The notes under the pieces were generated by a model. It was not told the DNA's origin. It searched no databases and saw only the letters and a program-made list of their open reading frames with translations. A program made the translations under genes and the position numbers. Of a DNA stretch of 23,468 nucleotides, positions 21,626 through 23,468 are shown in pieces. The stretch's first letter is position 1, and every line of letters begins with the position of its first letter. Source of the DNA: JABMRP01 sp964444795 (GTDB lineage Bacteria; Planctomycetota; Planctomycetia; Pirellulales; Thermoguttaceae); assembly GCA_964444795.1 (NCBI GenBank), contig CAYUIQ010000141.1:1-23468 (forward strand), given 5' to 3'.

Positions 21626-21947
21626 CAGCCTGTTGGAAAAGTCGTGTGCCACTGCTTGCAAGCAAGCAGTGCCTGCGGATTCGAGCACGAAACCTGGCAA
21701 AAAAACACTGCTTGCAAGCAAGCAGTGCCTGCGGATTCGAGCACGAAACCCGGCAAAAGAACACTGCTTGCAAGCAAGCAGTGGCACACGCCCTCTCCGT
21801 GTCGCCTTTTTCAACGAGGTGCTGAGCAAACCGCTCGCCAGGGGGTGGGTTTTCGGGTATACTGCGATCGTTGCTGTCCGGCGGATTCTCTTTCCCCACG
21901 GGCACCGCATGCCTGCCCCCTCATAATAGCTGTTCACGGAGCATATC
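21626..21947. other. Intergenic region dominated by a palindrome array
   Basis: No gene is seen. It starts directly after the PEP-CTERM stop with CAGCCTGTTGGAAAA (21626-21640). It contains the array at 21650-21783, and then the imperfect reverse complement of its own left edge near 21803-21824 (GCCTTTTTCAACGAGGTGCT). That gives the whole 200-bp stretch the look of one inverted-repeat element. A TATACT box at 21858-21863 may belong to the promoter of the DUF1559 gene, but its -35 partner is poor. Confidence 0.5.
21650..21783 (+). repeat. Palindrome array with 56-bp period
   Basis: Three identical 22-bp palindromes lie at 21650-21671, 21706-21727 and 21762-21783. Each consists of CACTGCTTGC, then AA, then the exact complement of the first arm. 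Between them are two 34-bp linkers, starting CCTGCGGATTCGAGCACGAA, that differ at only two positions. The outer edges add GTGTGC and its complement GCACAC, making a larger stem over the whole array. Identical linkers rule out CRISPR spacers. Confidence 0.85.
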
Positions 21948-22883
21948 ATGTCCATTCGCCGTCGCCGGGGTTTTACGCTGGTCGAGTTGTTGGTGGTGAT
22001 TGCCATCATCGGGATCCTCATCGGACTCTTGTTGCCGGCCGTTCAGGCGGTTCGGGCGGCCGCGCGGCGGATGCAGTGCTCCAATAATCTCAAGCAGATC
22101 GGCCTGGGCGTACACAACTACCAGACGGCCTACAACGGGACGTTTCCCATCAGCATCAGTCCGTGGGGCCACGAAGGATCGCGCCCCAGTCCCGAGTGTA
22201 GCGGTAAGGGCTGGATCGTTAGTGTGCTGCCCCACATGGAGCAGAAGGCCCTGTACGATCTGTTCGAGCCCGGTTTCAACGGCCACATGTTCTCCGGCGG
22301 CGGGATTCAGAATCCCCTGTGTCGCGAGGCATTGAAGACGCTGGTCACGACGCTCCATTGCCCGTCGGACGAATCGGTGCTGCAAAACTCGACCAGCCAG
22401 TACCAGTTTAGCGGTATCGAGGTGGCCCTGACCAGCTACAAGGGCGTGATCGGCGATACGCGGATGGGCGGCAGCAGCAGCGTTCATCAGGGGACCGAGC
22501 CTGATTGCCACAACACGATCGGCTGCAACGGCATCTTCTACCGCAACAACTACCAGGAGGCGGTCAACATCGAGGCCATTCGCGACGGCACGAGCAACAC
22601 GTTCCTGGTCGGGGAAGACGTGGCCAAGGAGAACGCGCACTCGACGGCCTTCTACTCCAACGGCGATTACGCAAGCTGCCATGCCCCGCCCAACTTCTTC
22701 CCCGAGCCGCCGACCCCCAACCACTGGCCCAACGTGATGTCGTTCCGCAGCCGGCATTCCGGCGGCGTCCATTTCGCCATGGGCGACGCCTCGGTTCGGT
22801 TCGTTACGGAAAACATCGACCACACGATCTATCGGGCGATGAGCACCAAGGCCGGCGGCGAAGTGGTCAGTTTGCCCCAGTAG
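21948..22883 (+). CDS. DUF1559 protein with pilin-like N-terminal methylation motif
   Basis: A 311-residue protein. ATG 21948 follows CACGGAG at good spacing. The N-terminus has the type IV pilin/pseudopilin prepilin motif: a basic leader (MSIRRRRG), then FTLVELLVVIAIIGILIGLL. It would be cut after G8 and methylated on F9 by a prepilin peptidase. Next comes the DUF1559 signature LLPAVQAVRAAARRMQCSNN and a globular domain with several cysteines. Near the end lies the H-x9-DG region of this family, HSGGVHFAMGDASVRFV, where the usual Asp-Gly is Asp-Ala. These proteins occur in dozens of copies in planctomycete genomes; a role in a surface pseudopilus or envelope has been proposed but is not proven. 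The lipoprotein gene follows after 55 bases, a pairing often seen in this phylum. Confidence 0.9.
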   Translation: MSIRRRRGFTLVELLVVIAIIGILIGLLLPAVQAVRAAARRMQCSNNLKQIGLGVHNYQTAYNGTFPISISPWGHEGSRPSPECSGKGWIVSVLPHMEQKALYDLFEPGFNGHMFSGGGIQNPLCREALKTLVTTLHCPSDESVLQNSTSQYQFSGIEVALTSYKGVIGDTRMGGSSSVHQGTEPDCHNTIGCNGIFYRNNYQEAVNIEAIRDGTSNTFLVGEDVAKENAHSTAFYSNGDYASCHAPPNFFPEPPTPNHWPNVMSFRSRHSGGVHFAMGDASVRFVTENIDHTIYRAMSTKAGGEVVSLPQ

Positions 22884-22938
22884 CGGCAGCCGCGCGAGTC
22901 TGGAGCCGTTTGTTTCACGAACCACGGAGTGAAGAACC

Positions 22939-23355
22939 ATGAATAAAGTCGTATGCGTTATGGGTGTGGGATTGGCAACCGGCCTGCTACTGACATGCGG
23001 TGGATGCGGTGGCGATCTGGCCACCGTCAGCGGCACGGTAACGTTGGACGGCAAAGCTCTGCCCAACGCCACGGTGACCTTTCGTCCCGAAACGGGAGCC
23101 GTCGCCTATGGAACGTCCGACGCCGAAGGGCACTACACGATCCGCACCGGCGCCAGCGAAGGCTTGGCGCCGGGCGACTATAAGGTGACCGTGCAGGCTT
23201 ACGGCGAGTTACCCGAGTCGTCGCCCGAAGACTCCGAGGTGCCGCCTCCCGTGATTACTCCGCCGAAGTACGCCGACGCCAACCTCTCGGGCATCACCTT
23301 CAAGATCCCCGCCGGGGGGAAGAAGGACTGCAACATCGAGATGAGTAGTAAGTAG
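22939..23355 (+). CDS. Small lipoprotein with carboxypeptidase-regulatory-like (transthyretin-like) domain
   Basis: A 138-residue exported protein. ATG 22939 follows GGAGTGAAGAACC. The signal peptide ends in GLLLTCGGCGGD; C20 or C23 would be lipidated, although neither has a perfect lipobox. The mature part is one beta-sandwich: VSGTVTLDGKALPNATVTF, then GTSDAEGHYTIRTGASEGLAPGDYKVTV, which is the pattern of CarboxypepD_reg-like domains. A proline-rich segment (SEVPPPVITPPKYAD) precedes the final strands. The pattern of a short lipoprotein directly after a DUF1559 gene is recurrent in planctomycetes, and the two are probably co-transcribed and act together in the envelope (inference). A repeat array begins 34 bases after the stop. 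Confidence 0.85.
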   Translation: MNKVVCVMGVGLATGLLLTCGGCGGDLATVSGTVTLDGKALPNATVTFRPETGAVAYGTSDAEGHYTIRTGASEGLAPGDYKVTVQAYGELPESSPEDSEVPPPVITPPKYADANLSGITFKIPAGGKKDCNIEMSSK

Positions 23356-23389
23356 TCATCAACGTTTAGCCCGGTGAAAAGTCGTGTGC

Positions 23390-23466
23390 CACTGCTTGCT
23401 TGCAAGCAGTGCCGCGGAGTGGAGCCAAGGACTCGGCACGCTCGCACTGCTTGCAAGCAAGCAGTG
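23390..23466 (+). repeat. Second palindrome pair of the same family
   Basis: The 22-bp palindrome recurs at 23390-23411 with TT at the centre, the opposite orientation, and at 23445-23466 with AA. The two are separated by 33 bp of different sequence (CCGCGGAGTGGAGCCAAGG and on). The 24 bases from 23376 to 23399 are identical to 21636-21659, the left edge of the first array. The element probably continues beyond the window. Confidence 0.8.
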
Positions 23467-23468
23467 GC

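Noticed and set aside
21650..21783. Possible CRISPR array: regular repeats with a 56-bp period
   Set aside because: The sequences between the palindromes are nearly identical rather than unique, only three units are present, and no cas genes are nearby.

Overview
The window looks like chromosomal DNA of a GC-rich planctomycete, probably from the Pirellulales side of the phylum (inference). The support is a set of family types that commonly occur together there: a DUF1559 protein with a pilin-like N-terminus, its small regulatory-like lipoprotein partner, two very large PEP-CTERM proteins with LamG and discoidin-type modules, a multi-c-heme protein related to the hydrazine synthase alpha subunit, and a membrane-anchored von Willebrand A (VWA) protein. 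There are no rRNA or tRNA genes, no CRISPR array and no transposase gene inside the window.

Layout. 1-2670 is an accessory-looking block: the tail of one gene, a remnant ORF translationally coupled to a membrane-anchored protein (both minus), a ParD/ParE toxin-antitoxin pair with its own promoter, a four-helix membrane protein and a 79-residue protein. It is peppered with a GGGGCGAAAAGGGGTCAG-type repeat. 2677-3858 (minus) is the VWA protein. 4173-9522 is a compact plus-strand operon: a TetR/CecR-like repressor, a membrane-fusion adaptor and an RND pump permease. Two matching operators sit on its predicted promoter. The pump gene ends on the same TTAA as the convergent 997-residue three-heme protein (9519-12512, minus). 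A 964-residue PEP-CTERM protein follows (12742-15636, minus). 16161-18630 holds two overlapping M16 peptidase-family genes, one with an intact zinc site and one without. 18980-21625 is a second PEP-CTERM protein, and 21948-23355 is the DUF1559/lipoprotein pair.

How they work together. The clearest functional unit is the self-repressed efflux operon (repressor, adaptor, pump, but no outer-membrane channel here). The second is the M16 pair, which looks like a heterodimer with the active-site parts divided between subunits. The large exported proteins suggest an envelope rich in carbohydrate-binding or adhesive modules anchored by PEP-CTERM sorting.

The most unusual non-coding content is a set of near-perfect palindromes in nearly every intergenic gap. 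They include an array with a 56-bp period (21650-21783) and a related pair (23390-23466) that bracket the DUF1559/lipoprotein genes, a 21-bp inverted repeat pair around 15879-16011, and several hairpins closed by tetraloop-like sequences. All functional statements come from reading the sequence and from family knowledge; no searches were run.
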